DNA of 35,290 nucleotides from Phascolarctobacterium faecium DSM 14760 (GTDB lineage Bacteria; Bacillota; Negativicutes; Acidaminococcales; Acidaminococcaceae): the NCBI RefSeq assembly GCF_003269275.1, contig NZ_QLTS01000006.1, positions 1 through 35,290 of the forward strand, read 5' to 3'. The position numbers and the translations under genes were made by a program. This document shows positions 7,134 through 15,174 of this stretch, piece after piece (position 1 is the first letter of the stretch; every line of letters starts with the position of its first letter). Below the pieces are notes generated by a model, which worked only from the letters and a program-made list of their open reading frames with translations, was not told the DNA's origin and searched no databases.

Positions 7134-8429
7134 TTAGACTGGGGTTACTTTGTATGGCCGCCATAAATTATACAGGGGCAGCAGATAAAGATAAAAGGCA
7201 AACAGGATCGAAGCGTTGCCGGCGCCTACGGTGGCGAGCGGTACAGCGCAGGCGATCGACCAGGGGATGAGCGCCGCTACTACGATAGTGCTGTTTTCCA
7301 GGTCCAGGGCCAGCTGCTGCATATTGTCAGCGCTGTCCTTGTGCAGCTGATAGGTGAGGATGCTGCTGAGGGTCTGGTTGCAGGTTGCCATACTTGTGAT
7401 GGTGGCTGTAAGCAAAATGCTGCCGTACGGCGTTATTTTTTCTCCAAGCTGTGCAAGGCGGGCCTGCGTAGTATTCAAAAAGCCTGTTGCTTCAAAAATC
7501 CCGGCGTAAGCGGAGGAAAGGATAATTATGACGCTGACGGTGAACATGGAAATGATACCGCCGCCGCTGAGGATCTGGGCCAGCTGCTGATCAGCAGGGT
7601 AAAAGCCGTAGAACATGATCGAGCCAAGTTGGGCGGGAGTGATATCCTGAAGGAAAAGGCAGAGCAGACTGCCGGTAATGATGCTGGCTGCCATCGTCAG
7701 CCTGACATTGACCTTGTACAATGAAAGAACGATGATCAGCAGCGCTGGAATAGTGGTAGTCCAGTGCAGATCGAAGTTTTGCGGAAAGAGTGAGTACAGG
7801 TCGGCTGTGCCGGTGTTGCCGGTACCGGAAAATCCCAGCAGGGCGTAAAGCAGGCAGGTGACTGAAAAAGGCAGCAGCGTTGATTTGAACATATTTTTGA
7901 TATTACAGTAAATATCAGTCTGCGTCAGTTCGCTGATCAGAAGGGCGCTGGTCGACATCGGTGAACAGCGGTCGCCGAAATAGATGCCTGATAAGATAGC
8001 GCCGCCGGTAAAGGTGGGATCGATACCATTGGCTTTGGCGATAGACATACAGATGATGCCGATCGTGGCCGCAGTACCGAAAGAGGTTCTTGTTAAAAGT
8101 GAAATGAAACAACAGAGCAGAAAAACTATCAAAATGAATACCGATGGTATGAGCAGGCCCGACATATGGTAAATAATGAACGGTATCGTGCCGCAGGCCC
8201 GCCAGACGGCGGTGATCATACCGATAAGGATAAAGATGAAGAGGATATTTTTGATCGTGCGGATTCCTCGTCCGGACATTGTCAGTACCTGTACCGGCGT
8301 ATGTCCCTGCCGGAGGGCGTAACCGAAAAACATCAGATAGCCGAAAAGCAGGGCCCAGAGAATGGAGTAGCCTGCCAGAATGCAGCTGAGCAGTATAAAG
8401 GAAAAGATAACGATGATAATAGCTTCCAT
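7134..8429 (-). CDS. NhaC-family Na+/H+ antiporter
   Basis: A 431-residue inner-membrane protein with about eleven hydrophobic segments. The NhaC family is indicated by SFGTAATIGIICMSIA, then the conserved GAILSGIYFGDRCSPMSTSA, with SELTQTDIYCNI just after. Family members exchange Na+ for H+, or couple malate/lactate or amino acid exchange to sodium; which applies here is not visible. Slightly shorter than the 450-480 residues of most NhaC proteins. It is a monocistron with its own promoter (8491-8519) and a shared terminator. Confidence 0.85.
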   Translation of the reverse strand: MEAIIIVIFSFILLSCILAGYSILWALLFGYLMFFGYALRQGHTPVQVLTMSGRGIRTIKNILFIFILIGMITAVWRACGTIPFIIYHMSGLLIPSVFILIVFLLCCFISLLTRTSFGTAATIGIICMSIAKANGIDPTFTGGAILSGIYFGDRCSPMSTSALLISELTQTDIYCNIKNMFKSTLLPFSVTCLLYALLGFSGTGNTGTADLYSLFPQNFDLHWTTTIPALLIIVLSLYKVNVRLTMAASIITGSLLCLFLQDITPAQLGSIMFYGFYPADQQLAQILSGGGIISMFTVSVIIILSSAYAGIFEATGFLNTTQARLAQLGEKITPYGSILLTATITSMATCNQTLSSILTYQLHKDSADNMQQLALDLENSTIVVAALIPWSIACAVPLATVGAGNASILFAFYLYLLPLYNLWRPYKVTPV

Positions 8430-8490
8430 AAAATTTCTCCTGCGGCAGAACGCCGTAATTTTTTAGAGGTCAGTCAGTAATAATACTATT

Positions 8491-8519
8491 ATCATACTGC
8501 TTGCTGCGATGCTTGTCTA
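8491..8519 (-). promoter_or_regulatory. Promoter of the NhaC-like gene
   Basis: On the minus strand, TAGACA (8514-8519), exactly 17 bases, then TATGAT (8491-8496), about 60 bases before the start codon. Confidence 0.55.
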
Positions 8520-8523
8520 ATAA

Positions 8524-8565
8524 TAAATAAGGCGCCGGGCAAATATTTGCCCGGCGCCTTATTTA
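8524..8565 (-). terminator. Rho-independent terminator of the ferredoxin gene
   Basis: A perfect palindrome: GGCGCCGGGCAAAT pairs with ATTTGCCCGGCGCC, flanked by AT runs. It lies just past the ferredoxin stop at 8572. Because it is perfectly symmetrical it may also insulate the other strand. Confidence 0.8.
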
Positions 8566-8571
8566 TTATTA

Positions 8572-9276
8572 TTATATTTCTTCCAGAATCTGACCGTCGG
8601 TGCTGATGGTGACGACCTGCCAGGGGATGATTTTACCGCTTTGCTGCAGCGCTGTTCTGACCGCCTGTTCCATACCGCCGCAGCAGGGTACTTCCATGCG
8701 GACGACGGTAACGCTTTTGATATCGTTTGCAAGCAGGATCTCAGTCAGCTTGCGGCTGTAATCTTCGTTGTCCAGCTTGGGACAGCCGATAAGCGTGATA
8801 TGGTTTTTTATGAATTTACGGTGGAAATCGCCGTATGCGAAGGCGGTACAGTCGGCGGCAACCAGCAGCCTGCTGTTTTGCAGGTAGGGTGCGTGCGGGT
8901 TGACCAGCTTGATCTGGACAGGCCATTGCTGCAGCTCGCTGTTTTGGGGCGTGGCTGCCTGCTGCGCTGGTGCAGGTTCCTGCTGATGCAGTAAACGGGC
9001 CTGTGTGCCGGGGCAGCCGCAGGGAAGTTCAGCTTCCTGGCTGGCTTTATTGGCCAAAACGGCAGCTTCGTCATAGGCTGCGGCTTCACGTACTTCAAAG
9101 GTTATGGCATTGGTAGGGCAAACGGGCAGGCAGTCGCCCAGGCCGTCGCAGTAATCGTCTCGCAGCAGGGCTGCCTTGCCGTCCACCATGCCTATGGCCT
9201 GTTCGTGGCAGGCCTGGGCGCAGAGACCGCAGCCGTTACATTTTTCCTGATCTATAGTGATTATTTTGCGTAACAT
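8572..9276 (-). CDS. 4Fe-4S ferredoxin-domain protein, Crp-linked
   Basis: A 234-residue cytosolic iron-sulfur protein. The N-terminus (1-60) is a ferredoxin module: CNGCGLCAQAC gives Cys13, 16, 19 and 23, and YCDGLGDCLPVCPTNAI gives Cys43, 49 and 53. A second region holds CGC at 86-88, followed by an Ala/Gln/Pro-rich linker (90-118). The C-terminal domain (119-234) has Cys143, Cys165 in IGCPKL and a Cys-Cys pair at 198-199 in VPCCGG. This architecture is common in anaerobic Firmicutes, typically next to a Crp-type regulator and sometimes a hybrid-cluster protein. Electron transfer in oxygen or nitrosative stress is a reasonable guess, but the partner is unknown. It is divergent from the Crp gene. 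Confidence 0.85.
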   Translation of the reverse strand: MLRKIITIDQEKCNGCGLCAQACHEQAIGMVDGKAALLRDDYCDGLGDCLPVCPTNAITFEVREAAAYDEAAVLANKASQEAELPCGCPGTQARLLHQQEPAPAQQAATPQNSELQQWPVQIKLVNPHAPYLQNSRLLVAADCTAFAYGDFHRKFIKNHITLIGCPKLDNEDYSRKLTEILLANDIKSVTVVRMEVPCCGGMEQAVRTALQQSGKIIPWQVVTISTDGQILEEI

Positions 9277-9333
9277 GATGAACCTCCTGTTGTCTTTCTG
9301 TTTTTATTATAGTACGATAGTAGGAAGAAAGCT

Positions 9334-9347
9334 GTTGTTTTTACAAC
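9334..9347. promoter_or_regulatory. Candidate Crp/Fnr-family operator
   Basis: A perfect palindrome, GTTGT-TTTT-ACAAC, with the 5-4-5 geometry of Crp/Fnr-family sites. It lies immediately upstream of the ribosome binding site of the Crp-type gene at 9362 and within the divergent ferredoxin promoter region. A minus-strand TATAAT at 9306-9311 may drive the ferredoxin gene. Autoregulation is inferred. Confidence 0.45.
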
Positions 9348-9361
9348 GGAGGTAAAGAAGA

Positions 9362-10024
9362 ATGGATAAATATTTGCAGATCATAGCGTCGGCATCTTTG
9401 TTCCGCGGTATTGCGAAAACAGAGATCGCGGCAGTGCTGCAGAATCTGGATGCGCAGCTGAGGGTCTATCCCCGGAACAGCTTTATCTGGCAGCTGGGCG
9501 AGCAGGTAACGACAGCTGGTTTTGTCGTTGCTGGCAGCGTGCATATCCTGCGCGAGGATTACTGGGGGCGGCAGAATATTCTGGCGCAGCTGGGCTGCGG
9601 GCATCTGTTCGGCGAGGTCTATGCCTGTCTGCGGCAGGTGCCGCTGACGGTGAGTGTGGCCGCGCCTAATGGAGCTACGGTGATCTTTCTGGACATTAAA
9701 CGTCTTCTGGCGGGTTCGGCTCGCAGCGAAGCTGAAAACAGGCTGCTGCATAATCTGCTTCTGCTGATGGCGGAGCGCAATCTGTTTCTGACTCAGAAAA
9801 TGGAATATCTGACGAAGCGGACGACGCGGGAAAAGCTGCTGGCGTACCTTTCAGAACAGGCGCGCCTGCAGCAGAGCAATAAGCTGACGATACCCTTTAA
9901 CAGGCAGCAGCTGGCCGATTTTCTGGCGGTAGACCGCAGCGCGATGTCAGGTGAGCTCAGTAAGATGCAGGCGGACGGACTGATCAGGTATAAAAAGAAT
10001 AATTTTGAGCTTTTACAAAAATAA
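9362..10024 (+). CDS. Crp/Fnr-family transcriptional regulator
   Basis: A 220-residue regulator with an N-terminal cyclic-nucleotide-binding-like beta-barrel (about 15-115; GSVHILRED, GHLFGEVYACL), a long dimer helix, and a C-terminal winged helix (about 150-218; NRQQLADFLAVDRSAMSGELSKM as the HTH). The N-terminal cysteine cluster of oxygen-sensing Fnr is absent, so it probably senses a small molecule or redox state in another way. It is transcribed divergently from the ferredoxin gene, and a palindrome sits just ahead of its ribosome binding site. The ferredoxin gene is its likeliest target. Confidence 0.9.
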   Translation: MDKYLQIIASASLFRGIAKTEIAAVLQNLDAQLRVYPRNSFIWQLGEQVTTAGFVVAGSVHILREDYWGRQNILAQLGCGHLFGEVYACLRQVPLTVSVAAPNGATVIFLDIKRLLAGSARSEAENRLLHNLLLLMAERNLFLTQKMEYLTKRTTREKLLAYLSEQARLQQSNKLTIPFNRQQLADFLAVDRSAMSGELSKMQADGLIRYKKNNFELLQK

Positions 10025-10052
10025 AACCAGCCGCTTCAAGCGGCTGGTTTTG
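10022..10052. terminator. Bidirectional Rho-independent terminator
   Basis: AAAACCAGCCGCTT / AAGCGGCTGGTTTT stem between the convergent Crp gene and the Gate-domain gene. Confidence 0.85.
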
Positions 10053-10064
10053 CTTATACTGTTA

Positions 10065-11132
10065 TTACATATAAAGGAATTGCAGACAGGTAGCAAATAA
10101 AGCTGCCGTTAAAACCTTGATGACTGCGCCGATAATGGCTGCCGTCATGGCCTCGCGTTCGGTAAGGTCGGTACAGCCGCTCCAGATAGCGGGGATCTGC
10201 CCGAAGATGACCTGCAGCGGGAAGCCGGAGGAAGCCAGGATATACGAGCCGACGACCAGCGGCGGGGCGATTGTGGCGGCAATTTCCTTCAGCTGGGCCA
10301 TTGCCAGCGACCCGCCGACTAAAATAGAAACAGAACCGGTTTCGGCATGGATGTTGAAGGCATTGAGCATGGTATTGATACCGGCCTGAATACCGGTCCA
10401 CAGACCGAAATGGTCTAAAGCGCCGATTGCCGCAAAAACTACGGCGCAGGAGGGAATGATGAGCAAAAACAACAGCTCAGCGCCTTCCTTGGCCGCATTG
10501 AAGATGGTCGGCAGAAAACCGGTTTCAGGTGTGAAGCGGGGCAAGTCTTCAAGCGAGACAGCTTTGGTGTCGCGCCAGATAGTGAGACGCAGAAGCAGCG
10601 GCGTCAAAAGCACCGGCAGGAACACCGCCAGAAAAACGACGACCCAGACGGAAACCTTGGCGGCGTTCAAAGCAATCAAGCCGAAAACGAAGATCGCAAA
10701 GGAGGACTGCGACTGCATCATGGTAGCGATAGCGATTTTCTGCTCGTCTTTGGTGGCTTTGGATTTTTTGAGGATCGGGCCGCCAATACGGCCGGCAGCG
10801 TTGATATCGCCGAGGATATTATATACGGACGGTACGGCTACAGCGGCGTTGACACCGATGACCTTCATCAGGGGCACGAAAATACGCATCAGGGCGTCGG
10901 TAAAGCCAAGGCGTTCCAGCAGGCGCCCCATGGTAACGCTGATGATGATCGCGATACCGATGGAACCTGTGATATAGACCTTGATGATAATAGGGGCGGC
11001 ATGGTTGAACATATTGTTGAACAGGTTCCCGATACCGCCGGGGTTAACTACCAGCATCAAAAAGGAAAAGGCGACTAAAAACAGGCCTACGTATTCGATC
11101 AGTTCGATCTTTCTTTTTCCACCATTCATCAT
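10065..11132 (-). CDS. Nucleoside-recognition (Gate) domain membrane protein
   Basis: A 355-residue polytopic membrane protein with about nine hydrophobic segments. Two Gate-like halves can be picked out: one around residues 55-160 (AVPSVYNILGDINAAGRIGGPIL, then KIAIATMMQSQSSFAIF) and one around 230-340. The family takes its name from nucleoside transporter gates and includes SpmA/SpmB and FeoB-like parts, and substrates are rarely known. It is the last gene of a three-gene operon: the Nif3-like gene ends 11 bp upstream and the FAD oxidoreductase precedes that. Two adjacent ATGs follow GGAGGGG, so the second (11129) is an equally good start. It probably moves the substrate or product handled by its operon partners. 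Confidence 0.8.
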   Translation of the reverse strand: MMNGGKRKIELIEYVGLFLVAFSFLMLVVNPGGIGNLFNNMFNHAAPIIIKVYITGSIGIAIIISVTMGRLLERLGFTDALMRIFVPLMKVIGVNAAVAVPSVYNILGDINAAGRIGGPILKKSKATKDEQKIAIATMMQSQSSFAIFVFGLIALNAAKVSVWVVVFLAVFLPVLLTPLLLRLTIWRDTKAVSLEDLPRFTPETGFLPTIFNAAKEGAELLFLLIIPSCAVVFAAIGALDHFGLWTGIQAGINTMLNAFNIHAETGSVSILVGGSLAMAQLKEIAATIAPPLVVGSYILASSGFPLQVIFGQIPAIWSGCTDLTEREAMTAAIIGAVIKVLTAALFATCLQFLYM

Positions 11133-11143
11133 AAACCCCTCCG

Positions 11144-12154
11144 TTATTCTGTTTTTGGCTTAGGCAGATAATTGCGCGCCATGGTTTCGCCGTAGTTTTC
11201 GATGTGGGTGCAGCCGCAGTGGTCCAGCGGCAGGCTTACCATACGTTCGCGGAAGATGTGGATATCCAGCTCGGGGATCTGCAGACGCAGAGCCCAGGCC
11301 AGGGGGATTCCGTTTTCTAAGATCTCCAGCGCGTGAGAGTTGCCTGCGATCAGGTTCAGGCCCAGTTCTTCGGCTTTTTTGACCAGCGGGTCGCCGGGCA
11401 GCGGTCTGCTGATCGTGCAGACTACGGTGTTGGCTTCGGGGTATTCGGCGTAGGCTTTTTCCAGGTCCTCGGCCGAGAAACCGGTATGCGGGAAAACAGT
11501 GATGGTTTTGCCCAGCTTGTTGTCGGGGCTGCCGACAAAGATTTTGGCGCGGGCTGCGATCGAGGTTTCGTGGATCTCGGTACAGCCGCGGATCTGACGT
11601 TCAGAGGTGAGCACGCGTGATTCGATATCAGTGCCCATGATCGTATCGATACGGTTGAGCAGGTCGCCCAGTGTTTCTACTTCCGGCAGGGCGTTGCCAT
11701 ACCAGACGATCTTACCGGGGACACCGCCAAAGCGGATGTTGACGTGTTTGGCGCAGCTGCCGTGGATCCAGGCGATACCGGGATGCAGGCCGTGAAAGGC
11801 TTCGTGCAGCTCAAAAACAGCCAGATGATACAGATTAAAGTAATCTCTGGCGGTAACGCCGCCGGTATTGGAGCCTTCCGCGATTGGGTGATGGGCGATA
11901 AGGCAGTCGATGCCTGTTGCGCCGGCCAGTTCAATGGCGCTTTCAGTCAGGGTCATCATAACCGCTACTTTTTTGACGGGCATATCTGGATCGCCCCAGA
12001 CGAGACCGGGCAGTTCGGTCACAGCTTTGCCGGGGATACCGGAAGTCTTGGTAACTACGAAGGGGTTAGCGCCGCCGTAACCGAAGGAGTCGGTGATGAC
12101 GCGGCCGCCGGTAATAACGTCGAGGGCTTTGAGGATATCGCGTACAGTTGCCAT
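11144..12154 (-). CDS. Nif3-like putative dinuclear metal protein
   Basis: A 336-residue cytosolic protein resembling the Nif3/YbgI family. Residues 63-92 (KKVAVMMTLTESAIELAG, then DCLIAHHPI) match the Nif3 pattern of a strand, a helix and the metal-binding His-His pair (88-89). Near the C-terminus, NLIAGNSHALEI resembles the second metal-binding His/Glu segment. The middle region is longer than in YbgI and may contain the inserted domain seen in larger members. Nif3 proteins have been annotated as GTP cyclohydrolase type 2, but their reaction is largely unsettled. It sits 18 bp after the FAD oxidoreductase and 11 bp before the Gate protein, so it is surely co-transcribed. Confidence 0.65.
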   Translation of the reverse strand: MATVRDILKALDVITGGRVITDSFGYGGANPFVVTKTSGIPGKAVTELPGLVWGDPDMPVKKVAVMMTLTESAIELAGATGIDCLIAHHPIAEGSNTGGVTARDYFNLYHLAVFELHEAFHGLHPGIAWIHGSCAKHVNIRFGGVPGKIVWYGNALPEVETLGDLLNRIDTIMGTDIESRVLTSERQIRGCTEIHETSIAARAKIFVGSPDNKLGKTITVFPHTGFSAEDLEKAYAEYPEANTVVCTISRPLPGDPLVKKAEELGLNLIAGNSHALEILENGIPLAWALRLQIPELDIHIFRERMVSLPLDHCGCTHIENYGETMARNYLPKPKTE

Positions 12155-12172
12155 CAGATTATCACATCTTTC

Positions 12173-13453
12173 TTATAAGTTTGAGAAAATATTGGTGCAG
12201 CCTGCCGCTTCGACATGGGCCTTGATAGCGTCATCGTCGGTGCTGTAAAGATTTTTGGCCTGCATCCGTTCAAAATAAACTGAGCCGGAGAAGGTGTATT
12301 TTTTATTGCGTGTCTCGGCGTCCAGCATTTGCTTGACAACGTAGCCGATAAATTCGCCGATAGCTGTGGTTTCAGGCAGGATGACTGGCGCCAGACCGTT
12401 GGCGGCTCTGGCGGCGTTATGCCCGGCCAGCGAGCCGCTGACGATAGCTTCCGTATGGCCTACCATTGCTCCGGCACGTTCGCCGCCACAGAAAAGGTTG
12501 GTTTTGCCGTCAGCCTTTAAGGAAGCATCGACATGGGCGAAATTAAAGTAACGCATAGAGTTGCCTTTGCCGCCGGACAGTGGGTCTTCGAAGCGGGACC
12601 GTTCAAAGCCGGGGATCATACGCAGCTCTTCCAGCGGATAATAAGGCGTCATCAGCTTGGCTGAGCCGGTGTCCAGCAGAACGATGTTGTCGGCATAAGC
12701 GTCGAGCGCATACTGCTGGCAGGCTTTCATAGCCAGCTTTTCTTTATGTTTTTTGATTGCTTCGGGAATCGGAACGACGCAGCAGCCTGTCTTTTCCAGC
12801 TCGGTAACGATCTCGGGGGCCAGTGATTCTTTGAACAGCTTACAGGAGCCGCTCATGGCGCCGAGACCGGTAGGCTTTTCTGCTGTCCATTCTTCCACGC
12901 CGGACTGTGTGGTGACGCTGACGCGGGGGCCGAAGCTGTGGCAGCGCAGGATACACATGGCGCAGCCGTTGCCGTGTTTATTGCAGTTGAGCGGCATAGC
13001 CGAAGAACCGCTGACATCTACGAAAGCGTCGGCAGTAAGGCGCAGGCCGCTTTTGGTAATAACGGCGGTGATCGTGTCGCCTTCGTATTCCGTTTTAACG
13101 GCCGGATCGGCCATCAGCAGCTTGATGCCGCGGCTCAGGAGCAGTTTTTTGACCGCGGGCTCGATTTTATAGATATTGTAAAGAGTAGCGTGTTTATGAC
13201 CGGGAAAATCCATGTTTTTGTGAGTTGCAACGGCTTCCATAACTGTAAACAGGTCGCCTGCGCCCATGGCGATACATTCTTCAGCGGCAGTATAGCGGCC
13301 GTTGTTGCGGAAAATCCCGCCGACCAGCCCTGTGCCTAAAAGCATATCGGTACGTTCGAGCAGAGTTACGTCGGCACCGGCTTTTTCAGCAGTAAGAGCT
13401 GCGGCACAGCCGGCCCAGCCTCCGCCGATAACGACGATTTTTTTCTTGGTCAT
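12173..13453 (-). CDS. FAD-dependent oxidoreductase with Cys-rich motif
   Basis: A 426-residue flavoprotein. The N-terminus has a Rossmann dinucleotide motif (VVIGGGWAGCAAA, then LLERTD), and the C-terminal FAD contact GHTEAIVSGSLAGHNAAR is like that of GidA/TrmFO-type enzymes. Residues around 165 hold GNGCAMCILRCHSFGP, a CxxCxxxC-type cysteine cluster that could be redox-active or bind a metal. This protein is neither MnmG nor TrmFO by length and context. It is the first gene of the operon with the Nif3-like and Gate membrane proteins. GGAGGAATCAGG precedes the ATG. TATAAT at 13488-13493 on the minus strand may be its -10. The substrate is unknown. Confidence 0.82.
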   Translation of the reverse strand: MTKKKIVVIGGGWAGCAAALTAEKAGADVTLLERTDMLLGTGLVGGIFRNNGRYTAAEECIAMGAGDLFTVMEAVATHKNMDFPGHKHATLYNIYKIEPAVKKLLLSRGIKLLMADPAVKTEYEGDTITAVITKSGLRLTADAFVDVSGSSAMPLNCNKHGNGCAMCILRCHSFGPRVSVTTQSGVEEWTAEKPTGLGAMSGSCKLFKESLAPEIVTELEKTGCCVVPIPEAIKKHKEKLAMKACQQYALDAYADNIVLLDTGSAKLMTPYYPLEELRMIPGFERSRFEDPLSGGKGNSMRYFNFAHVDASLKADGKTNLFCGGERAGAMVGHTEAIVSGSLAGHNAARAANGLAPVILPETTAIGEFIGYVVKQMLDAETRNKKYTFSGSVYFERMQAKNLYSTDDDAIKAHVEAAGCTNIFSNL

Positions 13454-13587
13454 CCTGATTCCTCCAAACGGGGTAGATTTTTATTTAATTATACCCCTTT
13501 AGTATAACAAATTAATAATTAAAGAGTAAAGCACATAAAGTATGTATACATATAAAAAATTGCATGCTGTACTGGCGCGGCCGGTTG

Positions 13588-13596
13588 TGGTAAAAT
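13588..13596 (+). promoter_or_regulatory. Candidate extended -10 promoter of the racemase gene
   Basis: TGGTAAAAT fits an extended -10 (TGn then TAAAAT at 13591-13596), 40 bases before the GTG start. No good -35 is present. Confidence 0.35.
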
Positions 13597-13635
13597 AAAC
13601 GAATAAAAACAGTTCTTGCTGGTGGAGGGATCAAG

Positions 13636-14349
13636 GTGACCAAGTATAAGAAAAATGGTAAAAAACTGGGTGTGCTGGGAGGAATGGGGCCTGCTGCGGC
13701 GGCAGAGTTCCTGCGGCAGCTGGCGGCAAAGTGTCCGGCGGCAACAGATCAGGAGCACCCTGTGGTATATATGATCGGGGATTGTGAGATACCTGACCGC
13801 AGCACAGCGATCTTCGGCAAAGGCGAAAGTCCGGCGCCGGTTTTGGAAGCGCGGCTGCGCCAGCTGTGTGATATGGGGGCAGAGGTACTGGCGGTGCCCT
13901 GCAATACGGCCCATTATTTTATTGATGATTTTAAAGCTGCTCTGCCGCAGCCGTTAGTGCATATCATTGAAGAAACTGTCCTGGCGGCCCAGCGGCTCAA
14001 TCCTGAAGGCGCTTGGATGCTGTCGACACATGGTACGCGCGCCAGCGGTCTGTATCAGAAATATGCCGATAAACACGGTTATACCTTATATCTGCCCAAT
14101 GAGGAGCAGGCTGAAAAAGCGCAGCAGGCTATCTTTTATGTCAAAGCCGGCGAGCTTGACCGGGCAGGCGCTGTGACTAAAGCTCTCGTAGAAGAACTGT
14201 GGCGCGAGCGTGACCTTCCTGTGATGACGGCCTGTACCGAGCTGCCGTTAGGATACGCGGCTTCCGACCTGCCGCTGGACAGAGAGGTTTCCAGTATCGG
14301 GGCTCTGGTCGATGCCTGCATCAGGATGCTGTATGATGAAGTAAAATAA
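13636..14349 (+). CDS. Aspartate/glutamate-type amino acid racemase
   Basis: A 237-residue PLP-independent racemase family protein. It shows the N-terminal LGVLGGMGPAAAAEFL, the first catalytic cysteine in VPCNTAHYF (near residue 86) and the second in TACTELPL (near 198), the two-base arrangement of Asp/Glu racemases. Aspartate is the likeliest substrate by family, though cysteate or other acidic amino acids are possible. The start is GTG at 13636, with GGTGGAGGG seven bases upstream. It diverges from the FAD/Nif3/Gate operon and is a single-gene unit closed by a terminator. Confidence 0.88.
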   Translation: MTKYKKNGKKLGVLGGMGPAAAAEFLRQLAAKCPAATDQEHPVVYMIGDCEIPDRSTAIFGKGESPAPVLEARLRQLCDMGAEVLAVPCNTAHYFIDDFKAALPQPLVHIIEETVLAAQRLNPEGAWMLSTHGTRASGLYQKYADKHGYTLYLPNEEQAEKAQQAIFYVKAGELDRAGAVTKALVEELWRERDLPVMTACTELPLGYAASDLPLDREVSSIGALVDACIRMLYDEVK

Positions 14350-14355
14350 GCATAA

Positions 14356-14392
14356 AGAAAAGGACTATCTCTATGAGATAGTCCTTTATTTT
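14356..14392. terminator. Bidirectional Rho-independent terminator
   Basis: AAAGGACTATCTC / GAGATAGTCCTTT stem with T runs, between the convergent racemase and TPM-domain genes. Confidence 0.85.
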
Positions 14393-14396
14393 TGTT

Positions 14397-15152
14397 TTAC
14401 CAGCGCCTGCTGGAACCGCCGCCGCCGCCGGAGCCTCCTCCGAAACCGCCGCCACCGCCTCCGCGTCCGCCGCCGCGCAAAAGTGCGAGCAGGATGAACT
14501 GAGTGATGATGCCGCCGAAGAACATATGGTCAACGATGACGAGTACGATCAGGCCGACTGCGATCAGTGCCTTCATCCAGCCAGGCATCGGTGTATCGCC
14601 TGTGCCCTGCTGGGCGCCGCCGTTATAACGCACGCCTTCCAGCTTGACATCATAACTTTTGGCTACGGTAGTTGCGACAGTCAGATAGCCCTGCGCGATG
14701 CCTTTTTCGTACTGGCCCTGTTTAAAGTAGGGCAGCATCTGCTGGTCCTGGATCCGTCCCGTCAGGCCGTCGGGCAGAACGCCTTCCAAACCGTAACCGA
14801 CTTCGATCCGCGATTGTCTGTCATCGACAGCTACTAAGATCAGCGCGCCGTTATTCTTTTCTTTATTACCAAGTCCCCATTGCCGCAGCAGTGTCAGTCC
14901 ATATTCGTCAATGGGCTGGCCGTCAAGTGTTTTCACCGTAACTACGGCGACCTGTGCGGTGGTTTTATTATCCAGATCCTGTCCGATGGCATTAAGGGCC
15001 TGACGGGTCTGCGGTGATAAAACACCGGCATAGTCCTGCACGTAGATGCCGGAGGACACGCTTGGCTTAGGTGGTACCTGGATCGCCGCTTCTGCCCCGA
15101 CGGCAAAGACCGCCTGGATCAGAAGCATCAAAAGGACGAGCCAACGTTTCAT
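14397..15152 (-). CDS. TPM-domain (YgcG-type) exported membrane protein
   Basis: A 251-residue protein with an N-terminal signal peptide (about 1-22), a TPM domain (about 35-160; YVQDYAGVLSPQTRQALNAIG, DNKTTAQVAVVTVKTLDG, DRQSRIEVGYGLEG), a transmembrane region near 188-220, and a C-terminal tail that is almost only glycine with a few serine and arginine residues, ending RRW. The TPM domain faces outside the inner membrane, and the family is repeatedly paired with LemA. Here lemA ends 22 bp upstream. A role in envelope maintenance is suggested by the family, but no reaction is established. Confidence 0.9.
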   Translation of the reverse strand: MKRWLVLLMLLIQAVFAVGAEAAIQVPPKPSVSSGIYVQDYAGVLSPQTRQALNAIGQDLDNKTTAQVAVVTVKTLDGQPIDEYGLTLLRQWGLGNKEKNNGALILVAVDDRQSRIEVGYGLEGVLPDGLTGRIQDQQMLPYFKQGQYEKGIAQGYLTVATTVAKSYDVKLEGVRYNGGAQQGTGDTPMPGWMKALIAVGLIVLVIVDHMFFGGIITQFILLALLRGGGRGGGGGGFGGGSGGGGGSSRRW

Positions 15153-15174
15153 AATCAGTGAGCTCCGTTATCGG

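Noticed and set aside
7084-7134. Frameshift or overlap between the amidohydrolase and NhaC genes
   Set aside because: Both genes have normal ends, and the shared AT-rich hairpin explains the short gap as a bidirectional terminator.
13470-13497. GGGGTA / TACCCC inverted repeat before the FAD oxidoreductase as a terminator
   Set aside because: Only six paired bases with a 16-base AT loop, located in a promoter region; it is too weak as a terminator and only a possible operator.
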